From contig NZ_LQXO02000016.1 of NCBI RefSeq assembly GCF_001639065.2, forward strand, positions 17,419-81,418: DNA of 64,000 nt, in the 5' to 3' direction. The first letter of the stretch is position 1. Each line of letters begins with the position of its first letter. Both the position numbers and the translations under genes were made by a program. This stretch comes from Vibrio barjaei. Its GTDB lineage: Bacteria > Pseudomonadota > Gammaproteobacteria > Enterobacterales > Vibrionaceae. Below, one piece after another: positions 46,616 to 56,197 of the stretch. Under the pieces are notes generated by a model, which was given only the letters and a program-made list of their open reading frames with translations, did no database searches and had not been told where the DNA came from.

Positions 46616-47857
46616 TTAATCTTCCATTTGAGCGTTATCAACCATTTTGTTCTCACCTAAGTCATGAGGAAGAATCTGGTTAAGAACAATCGCCACAATA
46701 CCGCACAAACTCACACCTTGAAGGCTGAAGTCGCCAATACCAAATGCCATGCCGCCAATACCGAATACCAATGTGATAGCAACAATCACTAAGTTGCGAG
46801 ATTTATGTAGATCAACATTGTTCTTAATTAGTGTATTCAGGCCAACGGTAGCGATAGAGCCAAACAGCAAGATCATGATACCGCCCATCACAGGAACAGG
46901 GATAGTTTGTAAAATCGCACCAAGCTTACCTACCAACGCTAAGACGATTGCAGTCACTGCTGCCCAGGTCATGATAACCGGGTTGAATGCTTTGGTTAGC
47001 ATCACGGCACCGGTAACTTCACTGTATGTAGTGTTTGGCGGAGCACCTACCATAGAGGCTGCGATTGTTGCTACACCGTCACCTGTGATGGTGCGGTGAA
47101 GCCCTGGCTTTTTCAAATAATCTTTACCAGTAACGTTCGAGATGGCTAACATATCACCAACGTGTTCAACTGCTGGTGCAATCGCAACAGGCAACATAAA
47201 CAGAATTGCGTTGATGTTAAATTCGGGAGTGGTGAAGTTTGGCATCGACAACCAAGATGCTTGAACAATAGGAGTAAAGTCAACGACACCAAATGCTAAG
47301 CTAGTGATATACCCTGCAACGATACCGCTGAAAATAGGCAGAAGCTTAAGGAAACCTTTTGCAAAGACACTGACAGTAATCGTCACTAATAGCGAAATTG
47401 ACGAAATCCATAGCGCGGCATTACCGTTGACGAGTTCAACGGCGCCATCGCCAGTTTTCCCCAATGCCATGTTTACCGCAACCGGCGCAAGGCCAAGACC
47501 AATCACCATAATAACCGGGCCTACTACAACAGGCGGTAAAAGCTTGTGAATGATCTCCACGCCTTTCGCTTTGATAACGGCGCCCATTATGACGTAAACA
47601 ACACCAGCGGCCATCAAGCCACCCATAGTGGCACCGACGCCCCAAGTTTGAACACCGAACATGATCGGAGCGATGAAAGCAAAAGAAGACGCTAGAAAAA
47701 TAGGAACGCTACGACGGGTGATTAGTTGGAACAACAGTGTGCCAACACCAGCTCCAAATAGAGCAACGTTAGGATCTAACCCAGTAAGCAGCGGTACTAG
47801 GACTAAGGAACCAAACGCGACGAATAGCATTTGCGAACCTTGTAAGATAGTTTTCAT
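46616..47857 (-). CDS. uraA: Uracil permease (NCS2 family)
   Basis: UraA imports uracil with protons, feeding Upp. From ATG 47857 it has 413 residues and about 14 hydrophobic segments. The nucleobase-transporter signature is present in PVAIAPAVEHVGDMLAISN (substrate-binding Glu in AVEHVGD) and AASMVGAPPNTTYSEVTGAV. A frame from 47932 adds 25 polar residues absent from the family, so I reject it. The ribosome site is weak. A PurR-like site lies 70 bp upstream. Confidence 0.93.
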   Translation of the reverse strand: MKTILQGSQMLFVAFGSLVLVPLLTGLDPNVALFGAGVGTLLFQLITRRSVPIFLASSFAFIAPIMFGVQTWGVGATMGGLMAAGVVYVIMGAVIKAKGVEIIHKLLPPVVVGPVIMVIGLGLAPVAVNMALGKTGDGAVELVNGNAALWISSISLLVTITVSVFAKGFLKLLPIFSGIVAGYITSLAFGVVDFTPIVQASWLSMPNFTTPEFNINAILFMLPVAIAPAVEHVGDMLAISNVTGKDYLKKPGLHRTITGDGVATIAASMVGAPPNTTYSEVTGAVMLTKAFNPVIMTWAAVTAIVLALVGKLGAILQTIPVPVMGGIMILLFGSIATVGLNTLIKNNVDLHKSRNLVIVAITLVFGIGGMAFGIGDFSLQGVSLCGIVAIVLNQILPHDLGENKMVDNAQMED

Positions 47858-47926
47858 AGTTTGATATCCAAGCAAATAGAAGTTTTCACCCAAGGGCTTT
47901 GGGCAAATTGGCGCGATAATATCACT

Positions 47927-47942
47927 TTGCAATCGATTACTT
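47927..47942 (-). promoter_or_regulatory. Possible PurR site upstream of uraA
   Basis: The sequence TTGCAATCGATTACTT matches the PurR core (GCAA-N-CG-N-TT-N-C-N-T) but differs at four conserved positions from the ideal box. It lies 70 bp before the uraA start. E. coli uraA has been linked to PurR; here it is a weaker candidate than the purMN box. Confidence 0.4.
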
Positions 47943-48131
47943 AATGATCTTGGTAAAAAATCTGGATTATTTGTTAGTAAAACTTCAACACAAGGCCAGA
48001 GATCGTGCTTTAGATCTTGATGTGTAGGCGCTGTGGCAAAAAATATTAACCAAACCTTGAAGCACTTGGCTTGCTCCTGAACTCATACTTGCTTATCATT
48101 TCGACTTATATCTTTGTAATTTAGGATGCTT

Positions 48132-49355
48132 ATGCGTTATTTAGCTTGGTTGTTGGCAACAGTCTTTGTATTGCCAGCTTATGCATTGACCAAGGTTGAT
48201 ATTTACTCGACCGAAGTGGTGGTGAATTCTGAAGAACCGAATGCTGATGAAGTAGCTCGCCAGCAAGGCATGCTGGAAGTACTCATTAAAGCCAGCGGTG
48301 ATTCGAAGGCGGCGGCTAATCCCGTGGTCAAGAAAGCACTAGGCAAGAGCTCTCAGTTCATTACACAGTTGGGTTACACGCAGCTAAATGGTGAGCAAGC
48401 ATTAAGAATGACATTCAATAGTGAGCAAATTAACACCCTATTGAAGCAAGCTGATCTGTCTTCTTGGCCAATTGAACGCGCCAATGTCATGGTGTGGTTG
48501 GTCGAAGATGACGGTCGGGATCGCGCTATTACTTGGGAGCATACCAATTCTGAGGCGGCGAATCAGTTAAGAAAAGAAGCAAAACGACGCGGGCTTCCTG
48601 TGACATTCCCTGTTGGTGACTTTGATGACATGACAGGAATTCAACCAACGGATCTGTGGGGAGGCTTTGTTGGCCCAATATCACAAGCGACTCAGCGTTA
48701 TCCTGTAGATGCGGTGATGGTTGTAAGAGCTGAAGGTAGCAGCTTACGCTGGACACTATACGACCAAGCACCAGAAACCTTAGGTCGTAACCAGTTAGAA
48801 CCCATCACTGGCTCAGCGTCAGGTGGTGTTGCAATGGCGAACCTTATCGATCAAGTCAGTGACTATTACGCCTCGAAAAATGCGACAGTGATCAGCGGCG
48901 AGAGTGCTGGTACCGTTACTGTGTCTTTTACCGGTATGAAGAGTGCAGATGCGTTCTTTACTCTGGAGCGTGCATTAGGGCGCTTAGCCTCGACGGCAAA
49001 AGTGGAAGTGGCTGAAGTTAAAGGTGATGAAGTCATCATCAGAGCTTACTTACTTGGTTCGATTGAGTCATTTGAACAAGAGGTACTTAAGCTCGGCTTA
49101 GTAAAGCAGGTTGAAGTCTTGCCGGAAGAAACTGTGGTTGAGCCTGCTCCTACAGAGGTACCTGTGACTCTACCTGAAGTCGATAACTCAACGGTAAATC
49201 CTGAGGTTAGTACTCCAGCTCAGCCCGATACCGCTGAACTGGCAACAGTGTCGTCGGTTGATGAGGTTAATGTAGCTACGGACTCATCAGAGCCTACGGC
49301 GTCTGCATCTGGTCTAATCGCTAAGCCACAACTGACTTTTGAATGGCTATACTAG
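48132..49355 (+). CDS. DUF2066 domain protein, exported
   Basis: This 407-residue protein belongs to DUF2066, a proteobacterial family of unknown function. A signal peptide covers ~1-18 (ATVFVLPAYA). The folded part (20-335) includes DEVARQQGMLEVLIKASGD and PVDAVMVVRAEGSSLRWTLY. The last ~70 residues are a low-complexity tail rich in Pro, Thr, Val, Glu and Ser. ATG 48132 is preferred over ATG 48126 because TTAGGA lies at proper spacing from the former and overlaps the latter. It is probably periplasmic. It stands alone between uraA and a shared terminator. Confidence 0.75.
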   Translation: MRYLAWLLATVFVLPAYALTKVDIYSTEVVVNSEEPNADEVARQQGMLEVLIKASGDSKAAANPVVKKALGKSSQFITQLGYTQLNGEQALRMTFNSEQINTLLKQADLSSWPIERANVMVWLVEDDGRDRAITWEHTNSEAANQLRKEAKRRGLPVTFPVGDFDDMTGIQPTDLWGGFVGPISQATQRYPVDAVMVVRAEGSSLRWTLYDQAPETLGRNQLEPITGSASGGVAMANLIDQVSDYYASKNATVISGESAGTVTVSFTGMKSADAFFTLERALGRLASTAKVEVAEVKGDEVIIRAYLLGSIESFEQEVLKLGLVKQVEVLPEETVVEPAPTEVPVTLPEVDNSTVNPEVSTPAQPDTAELATVSSVDEVNVATDSSEPTASASGLIAKPQLTFEWLY

Positions 49356-49375
49356 TTGAGACGTAAATTTGAGAT

Positions 49376-49403
49376 TAAAAAAGGAGGCAATGCCTCCTTT
49401 TTC
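49376..49403. terminator. Bidirectional terminator after DUF2066 gene
   Basis: AAAAAAGGAGGC and GCCTCCTTTTT (about 49377-49388 with 49392-49402) pair around a 3-base loop between convergent genes. Confidence 0.9.
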
Positions 49404-49437
49404 TTGTTTGTTTAAGAACCTATTTTTCTTCAAAAGC

Positions 49438-49860
49438 CTACTCTTCGAAGCGCTGCTTTTCCTTTTTCTCTACCGAAGACAGTCTTGGCAGCTTAAGTCC
49501 AAGCTCCTTTCCTTTTAATCTGGCGTAGAGGATGTTTCCTACGAAGGCCAAACAGGTGAGTAGAAGTTCTACTAATGCCAGCCAACGTTCTCCTTCATCG
49601 GCATAAAGCAGTGTTAGTGCATGCAGAAAATACAACATCAACACAAAGTTCGCCCAAGCGTGGGTATAAGGTTTTCCCGTGATAATGCCCGGTAACGGTA
49701 AGAGCAGCGGAATCATCCAAGCTATTGTAATTGCAGTGGGACTAATGTGAGGGTGGGGAGACAAATAGCCGTGCCAAACAGTGACCCAGGTTAGCAATGC
49801 TAAGTTTGCCGCCAATGCAAAGATGCGCATGGTTTTGGTTTTAAAAGGGATTGCTATCAT
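49438..49860 (-). CDS. DUF2069 inner-membrane protein
   Basis: This is a 140-residue protein with four hydrophobic segments (about 13-30, 43-60, 66-86 and 92-113) and a basic C-terminal tail. I recognise it as DUF2069, of unknown function. The start at 49860 is 7 bp after the wrbA-like stop; Met11 is an alternative start. It is the last gene of the bepA-arsC-like-wrbA-like operon and ends at the shared terminator. Confidence 0.8.
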   Translation of the reverse strand: MIAIPFKTKTMRIFALAANLALLTWVTVWHGYLSPHPHISPTAITIAWMIPLLLPLPGIITGKPYTHAWANFVLMLYFLHALTLLYADEGERWLALVELLLTCLAFVGNILYARLKGKELGLKLPRLSSVEKKEKQRFEE

Positions 49861-49867
49861 GATTCCA

Positions 49868-50787
<920 letters not shown>

Positions 50788-50809
50788 AGATGGCTATTCC
50801 TTTTTGGTT

Positions 50810-52261
50810 TTATTGTAATGCCATGAAACGGTCACGTTGTACCAGTAATTGGTCAATACGTGCGTCATAGCGAGCCTGTTTTAGGCTTCCTAACTCGGCC
50901 AGTTGACTAGCCTGAGAGTAAAGCTGAATCGATTTATCCCACTGAGCATTCAAGGCCAAGATTTCTGCGCGTGCAGCAAGATCTTCGGCGCTATTGCCTA
51001 GTTTAATGTTAGCTTCCGACAGCAAGTGCCAGCCATTAGTATCATTAGGGTGCTCGTGGGTGTAACGCTGGAGAACTTGAATCGCGTCTTTATATTTTTC
51101 GCCTTTAAGTAGCGCGTTGGCGTAGTTGATAGTAATGACCAGGTTATTAGGCTTAACGGTTAAGACTTCTTTCATCAGCTCAGCTGCCTTTTCAGGCTGC
51201 TTTTGAGCAATGTAAAGGTCGGATGCTGCATCGAGATAGAAGTTATTGTTTGGGTCTTTCTTTAGAAGCTTGTCGAGTATAGCTTCAGCTTCATCGAGTT
51301 TATTAGTGTCTAGATACACTAGTGCTTTGCCGTATTCGAAAGAGTCCTGAATTTTTGGCCCTGCTTTACGAGCGGTTCGTTCGAACCAATCCATCGCCGA
51401 AGCAGACTTAATTCCCGCATAACGGGCTACGATTCTAGCGCGCGCCAAGTGATAGTTGATCGAAGGCTGTACTCGCAATGGCGGGTAGTTCTGGGCTCGC
51501 TCACGAGTGTCGGTAATACGATCTTCTGGAAGTGGGTGAGTCAGTAACATTGGTGGCGGCTTACTTGCATAGCGATATTCGTCCGCAAGACGACCAAAGA
51601 AACGAGGCATGTCGTTAACGTCAAACTTTGCGCGAGCAAGAGTGGCAATACCAAATCGATCGGCCTCTTTTTCGTTACTACGTGTGTAGTTGATAGAAGC
51701 TTGCATCGAACCAGCAGTGGTAGCTGTGAGCGCTGCCATACCCGCTTGCGGGGAAGCAATCGCCAATAAGAGTGAACCAACAAGTGCTGCAACAGTTGCA
51801 GGTGAACGGCGAGCTTCGTCTTCCATTCTGCGTGCTAAGTGGCGCTGAGTGACGTGGGCGATTTCGTGCGCCATAACTGAGGCCAGCTCACTTTCAGTAT
51901 GGGCGTGCAAGAACAGCCCCGTATGCAGTGCGACATAACCACCAAAGAATGCGAAAGCGTTTATGTTGCGATCGCGTATCATAAAGAAGGTGAAAGGGGT
52001 CTTTACATCATTAGCACTGGAAACCAGTCGATGGCCAATAGAATCAACGTACTCATTGAGCACTGGGTCATTAACGATTGGAGAGCTAGCGCGAATCATC
52101 CGCATATACGCATCACCATAAATGAGTTCTTGGTCTATGGTCAGCGTTGCCCCTGCTGCAGTTCCGATTTCGGGTAGAGCGAGTTCGGCATAGGCAACTT
52201 GAGGGACGCTTAATGCGGTAGCGACGCATAGGCAAATCAATGAACGGGCGCGTTTCAACAT
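50810..52261 (-). CDS. bepA: Beta-barrel assembly-enhancing protease BepA
   Basis: BepA (YfgC) is a periplasmic M48 zinc metalloprotease and chaperone that helps LptD mature and degrades stalled outer-membrane proteins at the BAM complex. The 483 residues comprise a signal peptide (~1-25), the protease domain with VMAHEIAHVTQRH (~134-146) and the third zinc ligand in NEKEADRFGI, and C-terminal TPR repeats (~300-470, e.g. EAILDKLLKKDPNNNFYLDA). It heads an operon with the arsC-like, wrbA-like and DUF2069 genes. Confidence 0.95.
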   Translation of the reverse strand: MLKRARSLICLCVATALSVPQVAYAELALPEIGTAAGATLTIDQELIYGDAYMRMIRASSPIVNDPVLNEYVDSIGHRLVSSANDVKTPFTFFMIRDRNINAFAFFGGYVALHTGLFLHAHTESELASVMAHEIAHVTQRHLARRMEDEARRSPATVAALVGSLLLAIASPQAGMAALTATTAGSMQASINYTRSNEKEADRFGIATLARAKFDVNDMPRFFGRLADEYRYASKPPPMLLTHPLPEDRITDTRERAQNYPPLRVQPSINYHLARARIVARYAGIKSASAMDWFERTARKAGPKIQDSFEYGKALVYLDTNKLDEAEAILDKLLKKDPNNNFYLDAASDLYIAQKQPEKAAELMKEVLTVKPNNLVITINYANALLKGEKYKDAIQVLQRYTHEHPNDTNGWHLLSEANIKLGNSAEDLAARAEILALNAQWDKSIQLYSQASQLAELGSLKQARYDARIDQLLVQRDRFMALQ

Positions 52262-52325
52262 ACGACTGAGGTGACTCCTTAAAATGTGGTAGTTTTGACC
52301 ATGAAATCCTAACTTGGTTTCCTAC

Positions 52326-52369
52326 CCTATCCTCTTGCCACTCATTTTTGCATACGGAACTGGGATAGG
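52326..52369. repeat. Inverted repeat in the bepA / tusA-like gap
   Basis: CCTATCC (52326-52332) and GGATAGG (52363-52369) are perfect inverted arms separated by 30 bases, with further partial matches on both sides. It lies in the divergent 291-bp gap 52262-52552, where I see no clear promoter. Confidence 0.3.
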
Positions 52370-52552
52370 AAAGGTTTTCTCATTCTTGGGCTTGGCTGTA
52401 TTTTGTTATCTCTGGTTTGTGTGAATATCCATTATTCATAGTTTCTGTAACACTTACTGGTTGGGTATGCTATCAAAAGTCTTTACAATGGATGACTTAG
52501 AGAGATTCGTAGCGTATATGTTTAGTTTCAATGCTGTGCAAATGGAAAGTGT

Positions 52553-52780
52553 ATGACTGATGTACATCTAGACTTAGTGGAAGAGCGATGCCCGATGTCA
52601 TTACTCTTGGTCAAGCGCGCTTTTAAACAGATTGAAATAGGGCAACTCTTGTCGGTGAGATTAGTCGACAAACACTCAGTCTCGGACGTCCTTCAATACT
52701 TATCTATCCAGAATGCGGCAATACATCATAGGATTGAAGGTGAAGTGAGCGTTATCAATATTCGTAAACAGGATGATTAA
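52553..52780 (+). CDS. TusA/SirA-like sulfurtransferase-fold protein
   Basis: This 75-residue protein has the TusA-like fold. The single Cys13 lies in EERCPMSLLLVKRAF, matching the CPxP-region of TusA but with Ser at the second Pro position. TusA relays persulfide sulfur for tRNA thiolation and other uses; the family has diverse roles, so the function here is open. perM starts 3 bp after its stop. In E. coli perM is next to bepA without this partner. Confidence 0.8.
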   Translation: MTDVHLDLVEERCPMSLLLVKRAFKQIEIGQLLSVRLVDKHSVSDVLQYLSIQNAAIHHRIEGEVSVINIRKQDD

Positions 52781-52783
52781 TTG

Positions 52784-53854
52784 ATGCTAGATATGGTCCG
52801 TCGTTGGTATAAACGACGTTTTTCCGACCCAGATGCAGTGAGCTTGGTAGTAATTCTGTTATTTGGATTTATTACCATCTACTTCTTCGGTAATTTGATT
52901 GCTCCGTTATTGGTGGCGATTGTTTTGGCGTACTTATTAGAGTGGCCTGTTAGCAAACTATGCGCACTTGGTTTACCGAGAACCCTGTCAGTGGTAGCGG
53001 TCATCCTCCTCTTTATCAGTTTAATGCTGTTAGCAATTTTTGGTTTGGTACCAACAATTTGGAATCAGGTTGGAAACTTGCTGAATGATATTCCAAATAT
53101 GTATAACGGCATGCAGCAGTTTGTTGCAACGATACCTGAACGATACCCTGATCTCGCTGAAATTCATTTAGTCGAAACCATTATGGGCAACGTGAAAGAT
53201 AAAGTTCTCGTTTTGGGTGAAAATGTAGTGAAAGGTTCACTGGCATCGCTTGTTAGCTTAGCAGCGCTAGCGGTGTATTTAATCTTGGTTCCGTTACTGG
53301 TTTTCTTCTTATTAAAAGACAAAGAAGAGATGGTCAGTATGGCGAGCGGCGTTTTACCTCGTAACCGTCGACTAGCGAATAAAGTTTGGATCGAGATGAA
53401 CCAGCAAATTTCTAACTACATTCGCGGTAAGGTACTGGAGATCTTGATTGTTGGAACAGTAAGTTATGTCACTTTTGCTATTCTAGATCTTCGTTATTCG
53501 GTCTTGTTGGCCGTGTTGGTTGGTTTCTCTGTACTTATTCCTTACATCGGTGCAGCTGCCGTTACAGTTCCCGTTGCTATGGTGGGTCTGTTCCAATGGG
53601 GCTTAGCCCCACAATTTTACTGGTTACTTGTAGCATACGGCATTATCCAAGCATTGGATGGTAACGTTCTTGTACCAGTACTCTTCTCTGAAGCGGTTAA
53701 TTTACACCCGGTAGCAATTATCGTTGCTGTCTTGGTGTTTGGTGGATTATGGGGCTTCTGGGGAGTGTTCTTTGCCATACCATTGGCAACGCTAGTTAAA
53801 GCGGTTTGGAATGCATTACCAAGTCACGATGATGGCTCTCAGCACGCCACTTAG
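52784..53854 (+). CDS. perM: PerM, AI-2E family transporter
   Basis: PerM (YfgO) belongs to the AI-2E transporter family. The 356 residues have about eight hydrophobic segments (e.g. VILLFGFITIYFFGNLIAPL, 22-41) and a central amphipathic region (~85-150). The family motif LVGFSVLIPYIGAAAV (~246-261) and DGNVLVPVLFSEAVNLHPV are present. TTG at 52781 is one codon upstream; I chose ATG 52784. Substrate is not known. It ends at a bidirectional terminator. Confidence 0.85.
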   Translation: MLDMVRRWYKRRFSDPDAVSLVVILLFGFITIYFFGNLIAPLLVAIVLAYLLEWPVSKLCALGLPRTLSVVAVILLFISLMLLAIFGLVPTIWNQVGNLLNDIPNMYNGMQQFVATIPERYPDLAEIHLVETIMGNVKDKVLVLGENVVKGSLASLVSLAALAVYLILVPLLVFFLLKDKEEMVSMASGVLPRNRRLANKVWIEMNQQISNYIRGKVLEILIVGTVSYVTFAILDLRYSVLLAVLVGFSVLIPYIGAAAVTVPVAMVGLFQWGLAPQFYWLLVAYGIIQALDGNVLVPVLFSEAVNLHPVAIIVAVLVFGGLWGFWGVFFAIPLATLVKAVWNALPSHDDGSQHAT

Positions 53855-53870
53855 CTATCAGAAAAGTGTA

Positions 53871-53902
53871 AAAAAGCCTCGCTAAACATGCGAGGCTTTT
53901 TT
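53871..53902. terminator. Bidirectional terminator between perM and bcp
   Basis: AAAAAGCCTCGC (53871-53882) and GCGAGGCTTTTTT (53890-53902) form a 12-bp stem with a 7-base loop. Confidence 0.93.
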
Positions 53903-53931
53903 GAATTGAATGTCCCGAACTACAAGGTGTA

Positions 53932-54405
53932 CTAAGACGCTTTGTCGTTCAAGTAATCAAGCACCACCTCATGGTGAGTTTTGGTCTTGAATTTATTGAA
54001 TACGTGCTCAATCACACCTTCTTCATTGATCAAGAAGCTGATACGGTGCAAGCCATCATAGACTTTGCCCATAAACTTCTTCTCACCCCAAACCCCGAAT
54101 TGGTCTGCAACGGCATGGTCTTCATCTGAGAGAAGCGTAAAGTTAAGTTCATCACGCTCAATAAATTTACCTAGACGTTTTACTGGGTCAATACTGACGC
54201 CCAATACCACAACATTGTGAGCGTCAAGCTCAGCTTTAACGTCTCGTAGCCCTTGAGCTTGCACGGTGCAACCCGGTGTCATAGCTTTAGGGTAAAAATA
54301 AAACAGGACTTTCTTACCTTTGAAGTCTTGTAGTGTGACGGTGTTGCCGTCTTGGTCGAGCAAAGAAAAGTTTGGAGCTGGTGCGCCCGCAGTCAACGTG
54401 TTCAT
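53932..54405 (-). CDS. bcp: Thioredoxin-dependent thiol peroxidase
   Basis: Bcp (PrxQ) reduces hydroperoxides with thioredoxin. The 157 residues show the peroxidatic Cys in AMTPGCTVQAQGLRD (~46), with catalytic Pro/Thr preceding and the conserved Arg later. The usual second Cys five residues on (CTxxxC) is replaced by Gln, giving a 1-Cys-like arrangement. AAAGGA precedes the ATG. gcvR is 34 bp upstream on the same strand, as in E. coli. Confidence 0.93.
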   Translation of the reverse strand: MNTLTAGAPAPNFSLLDQDGNTVTLQDFKGKKVLFYFYPKAMTPGCTVQAQGLRDVKAELDAHNVVVLGVSIDPVKRLGKFIERDELNFTLLSDEDHAVADQFGVWGEKKFMGKVYDGLHRISFLINEEGVIEHVFNKFKTKTHHEVVLDYLNDKAS

Positions 54406-54439
54406 TGAAATTCCTTTGAAGCTGAATGGTGTTATTATT

Positions 54440-54982
54440 TTATTTACTACCGCTGATGAAGTTCAGCGAGCCTTTTACTGATAAGCGGTGACACAAAGAG
54501 TCGAACTCTTCTTGTAACTGCATCAAATTGCAATTTTCTTCTACATTGGCAGTCAGAGCGATCTGGAATTGATCGACTTCTGTGCCCGCACGCTCTTTGA
54601 CAATAGTTTGCGCGCTTAGTGAAGCAAGACCGATCTGTTTGTCGGCGAAAAACTGCGTAAATTGTTCAGTGAGTCCAACGCGGTCTTCTGATTCAATAAA
54701 CACTTCAACAGTATATTGATTCGGTAAGGCGTCGTGTTTGGATGTACGTTTCATCATCGTAATGAGATCATGTTCTTGCCCTAAAAGTGGCAAGGTGGTC
54801 TCAACTCTTGTGATGTAACTGGGGGTGCCGGATATCAGCATGATGAGAGTAAATTCATTACCAAACATGGCAATACGACTATCTATGATGTTACATCCGG
54901 CTTGTGCGACCAGATGTACGACTTCATTACAAATCCCTGGGCGGTCAGTACCAACGGCGGTAATCACTAAATACTGATTCAT
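54440..54982 (-). CDS. gcvR: Glycine cleavage system transcriptional repressor
   Basis: GcvR binds GcvA in the absence of glycine and blocks activation of the gcv operon. The 180 residues hold two ACT domains: MNQYLVITAVGTDRPGICNE (1-20) and VEVFIESEDRVGLTEQFTQF (~92-111). It has no DNA-binding domain. The position, divergent from dapA and upstream of bcp, matches E. coli. The 286-bp gap to dapA holds no further gene. Confidence 0.93.
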   Translation of the reverse strand: MNQYLVITAVGTDRPGICNEVVHLVAQAGCNIIDSRIAMFGNEFTLIMLISGTPSYITRVETTLPLLGQEHDLITMMKRTSKHDALPNQYTVEVFIESEDRVGLTEQFTQFFADKQIGLASLSAQTIVKERAGTEVDQFQIALTANVEENCNLMQLQEEFDSLCHRLSVKGSLNFISGSK

Positions 54983-55102
54983 GGTGTCACTCTAAAGTCC
55001 CTATTTGATGATATGGTAGCACAGCTAACGGTAAAGCTCTTGTGATAGATGTAACCGAATACCGACAAATTTAAGGGGAATAAGTTTATCAGCCAGAAAA
55101 TT

Positions 55103-55135
55103 GACCTGTTGATGACACCTCTAAATAGTAATAGC
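55103..55135 (+). promoter_or_regulatory. Possible dapA promoter
   Basis: TTGACC begins near 55103, and AATAGTAAT follows about 17-19 bp later. The match is modest. The rest of 54983-55268 is AT-rich with no other clear feature; no riboswitch structure is evident. Confidence 0.3.
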
Positions 55136-55268
55136 GCACCTTATACGTGCCTCATATCGGAAATCTGATAATTATTCATTCACTTCTTGCGGAGATCGTT
55201 TTTAATCTCTTGTGTTTATCAATAGCATTACAGTACCATGCAAGTAGTATCAATTTAGGGAGATCACC

Positions 55269-56147
55269 ATGTTTTCAGGAAGTATTGTTGCCTTATTAAC
55301 CCCATTCACTCCAGACGGCGAAGTGGACTTCGTTAGCTTACGAAAGCTAGTTGAGTATCATATTGAAGCTGGTACAGACGGTATTGTTGCTGTCGGTACA
55401 ACTGGTGAGTCTGCAACACTAACTGTTGAAGAACATGTCAAGGTCGTCGCGAAGACGGTTGAGTTTGCTGAAGGTCGTCTACCAATTATTGCTGGTACAG
55501 GTGCAAATGCGACTCATGAGGCGATAACATTTAGCCGCTTATTTAATAATGTTGGTATTGCGGGTTGTCTGAGCGTGACACCATACTACAACAAGCCAAC
55601 GCAAGAAGGCATGTATCAGCACTATAAAGCCATTTCTGAAGAGACAGACATTCCACAAATCTTGTACAACGTACCGGGTCGTACTGGTGTTGATCTATTA
55701 CCAGAGACGGTTGCACGCTTATCCGAAATTTCAAACATCGTTGCACTTAAAGATGCGACAGGTGATTTATCACGAGTTCAAATTCATCGTGAACTTTGTG
55801 GCGAAGATTTTATCTTACTAAGTGGTGATGATTCGACAGGGCTTGATTTCATCAAGCAAGGCGGTACTGGTGTGATTTCCGTAACGAACAACATTGCAGC
55901 GGCAGACATGGCAAAAATGATGAATCTGGCTCTAGAAGGTAAATTCGAAGAAGCTGAAATCATCAATCAACGCCTCATGCCTTTGCATAAAAATCTGTTT
56001 GTAGAATCTAGCCCGATTCCTGTGAAATGGGCTGCGCATAAAATGGGTTTGATTGACAACGGAGATTTACGTTTACCTCTTGTTGAACTATCCGAGCAAG
56101 CAAAACCTATTGTTGCTCAAGCTCTAACAGAAGCTTGTATTTACTAA
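55269..56147 (+). CDS. dapA: 4-hydroxy-tetrahydrodipicolinate synthase
   Basis: DapA condenses pyruvate and aspartate semialdehyde, the first committed step to DAP and lysine. The 292 residues form a TIM barrel with Thr44/Thr45 (VGTTGES), Tyr133 and Arg138 (YNVPGRTG) and the Schiff-base Lys161 (VALKDATGD), all at the E. coli positions. AGGGAGA precedes the ATG. bamC follows at 50 bp behind a hairpin; gcvR is divergent upstream. Confidence 0.98.
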   Translation: MFSGSIVALLTPFTPDGEVDFVSLRKLVEYHIEAGTDGIVAVGTTGESATLTVEEHVKVVAKTVEFAEGRLPIIAGTGANATHEAITFSRLFNNVGIAGCLSVTPYYNKPTQEGMYQHYKAISEETDIPQILYNVPGRTGVDLLPETVARLSEISNIVALKDATGDLSRVQIHRELCGEDFILLSGDDSTGLDFIKQGGTGVISVTNNIAAADMAKMMNLALEGKFEEAEIINQRLMPLHKNLFVESSPIPVKWAAHKMGLIDNGDLRLPLVELSEQAKPIVAQALTEACIY

Positions 56148-56156
56148 TAGAACATT

Positions 56157-56182
56157 AAGAGGAGTGAATTATCGCTCCTCTT
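56157..56182 (+). promoter_or_regulatory. Hairpin between dapA and bamC
   Basis: AAGAGGAGTGA (56157-56167) pairs with ATCGCTCCTCTT (56171-56182) as an 11-bp stem with one wobble. It has no U-run, and the bamC ribosome site follows directly (AAGGGAG). It may stabilise or process the mRNA. Confidence 0.55.
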
Positions 56183-56197
56183 ATTAAGGGAGTATCA

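Noticed and set aside
47858..47932. Longer N-terminus for UraA
   Set aside because: The 25 extra residues are polar and absent from the family, and they extend into the region with the PurR-like site.
52340..52400. Sigma-E promoter near bepA
   Set aside because: GGAACT is present near 52356 but points towards the TusA-like gene and lacks a proper -10 (TCTGA) at the right spacing; on the bepA strand no match was found.
54983..55268. Lysine or glycine riboswitch before dapA or gcvR
   Set aside because: No conserved riboswitch core or terminator/antiterminator pair is visible in the 286-bp gap.
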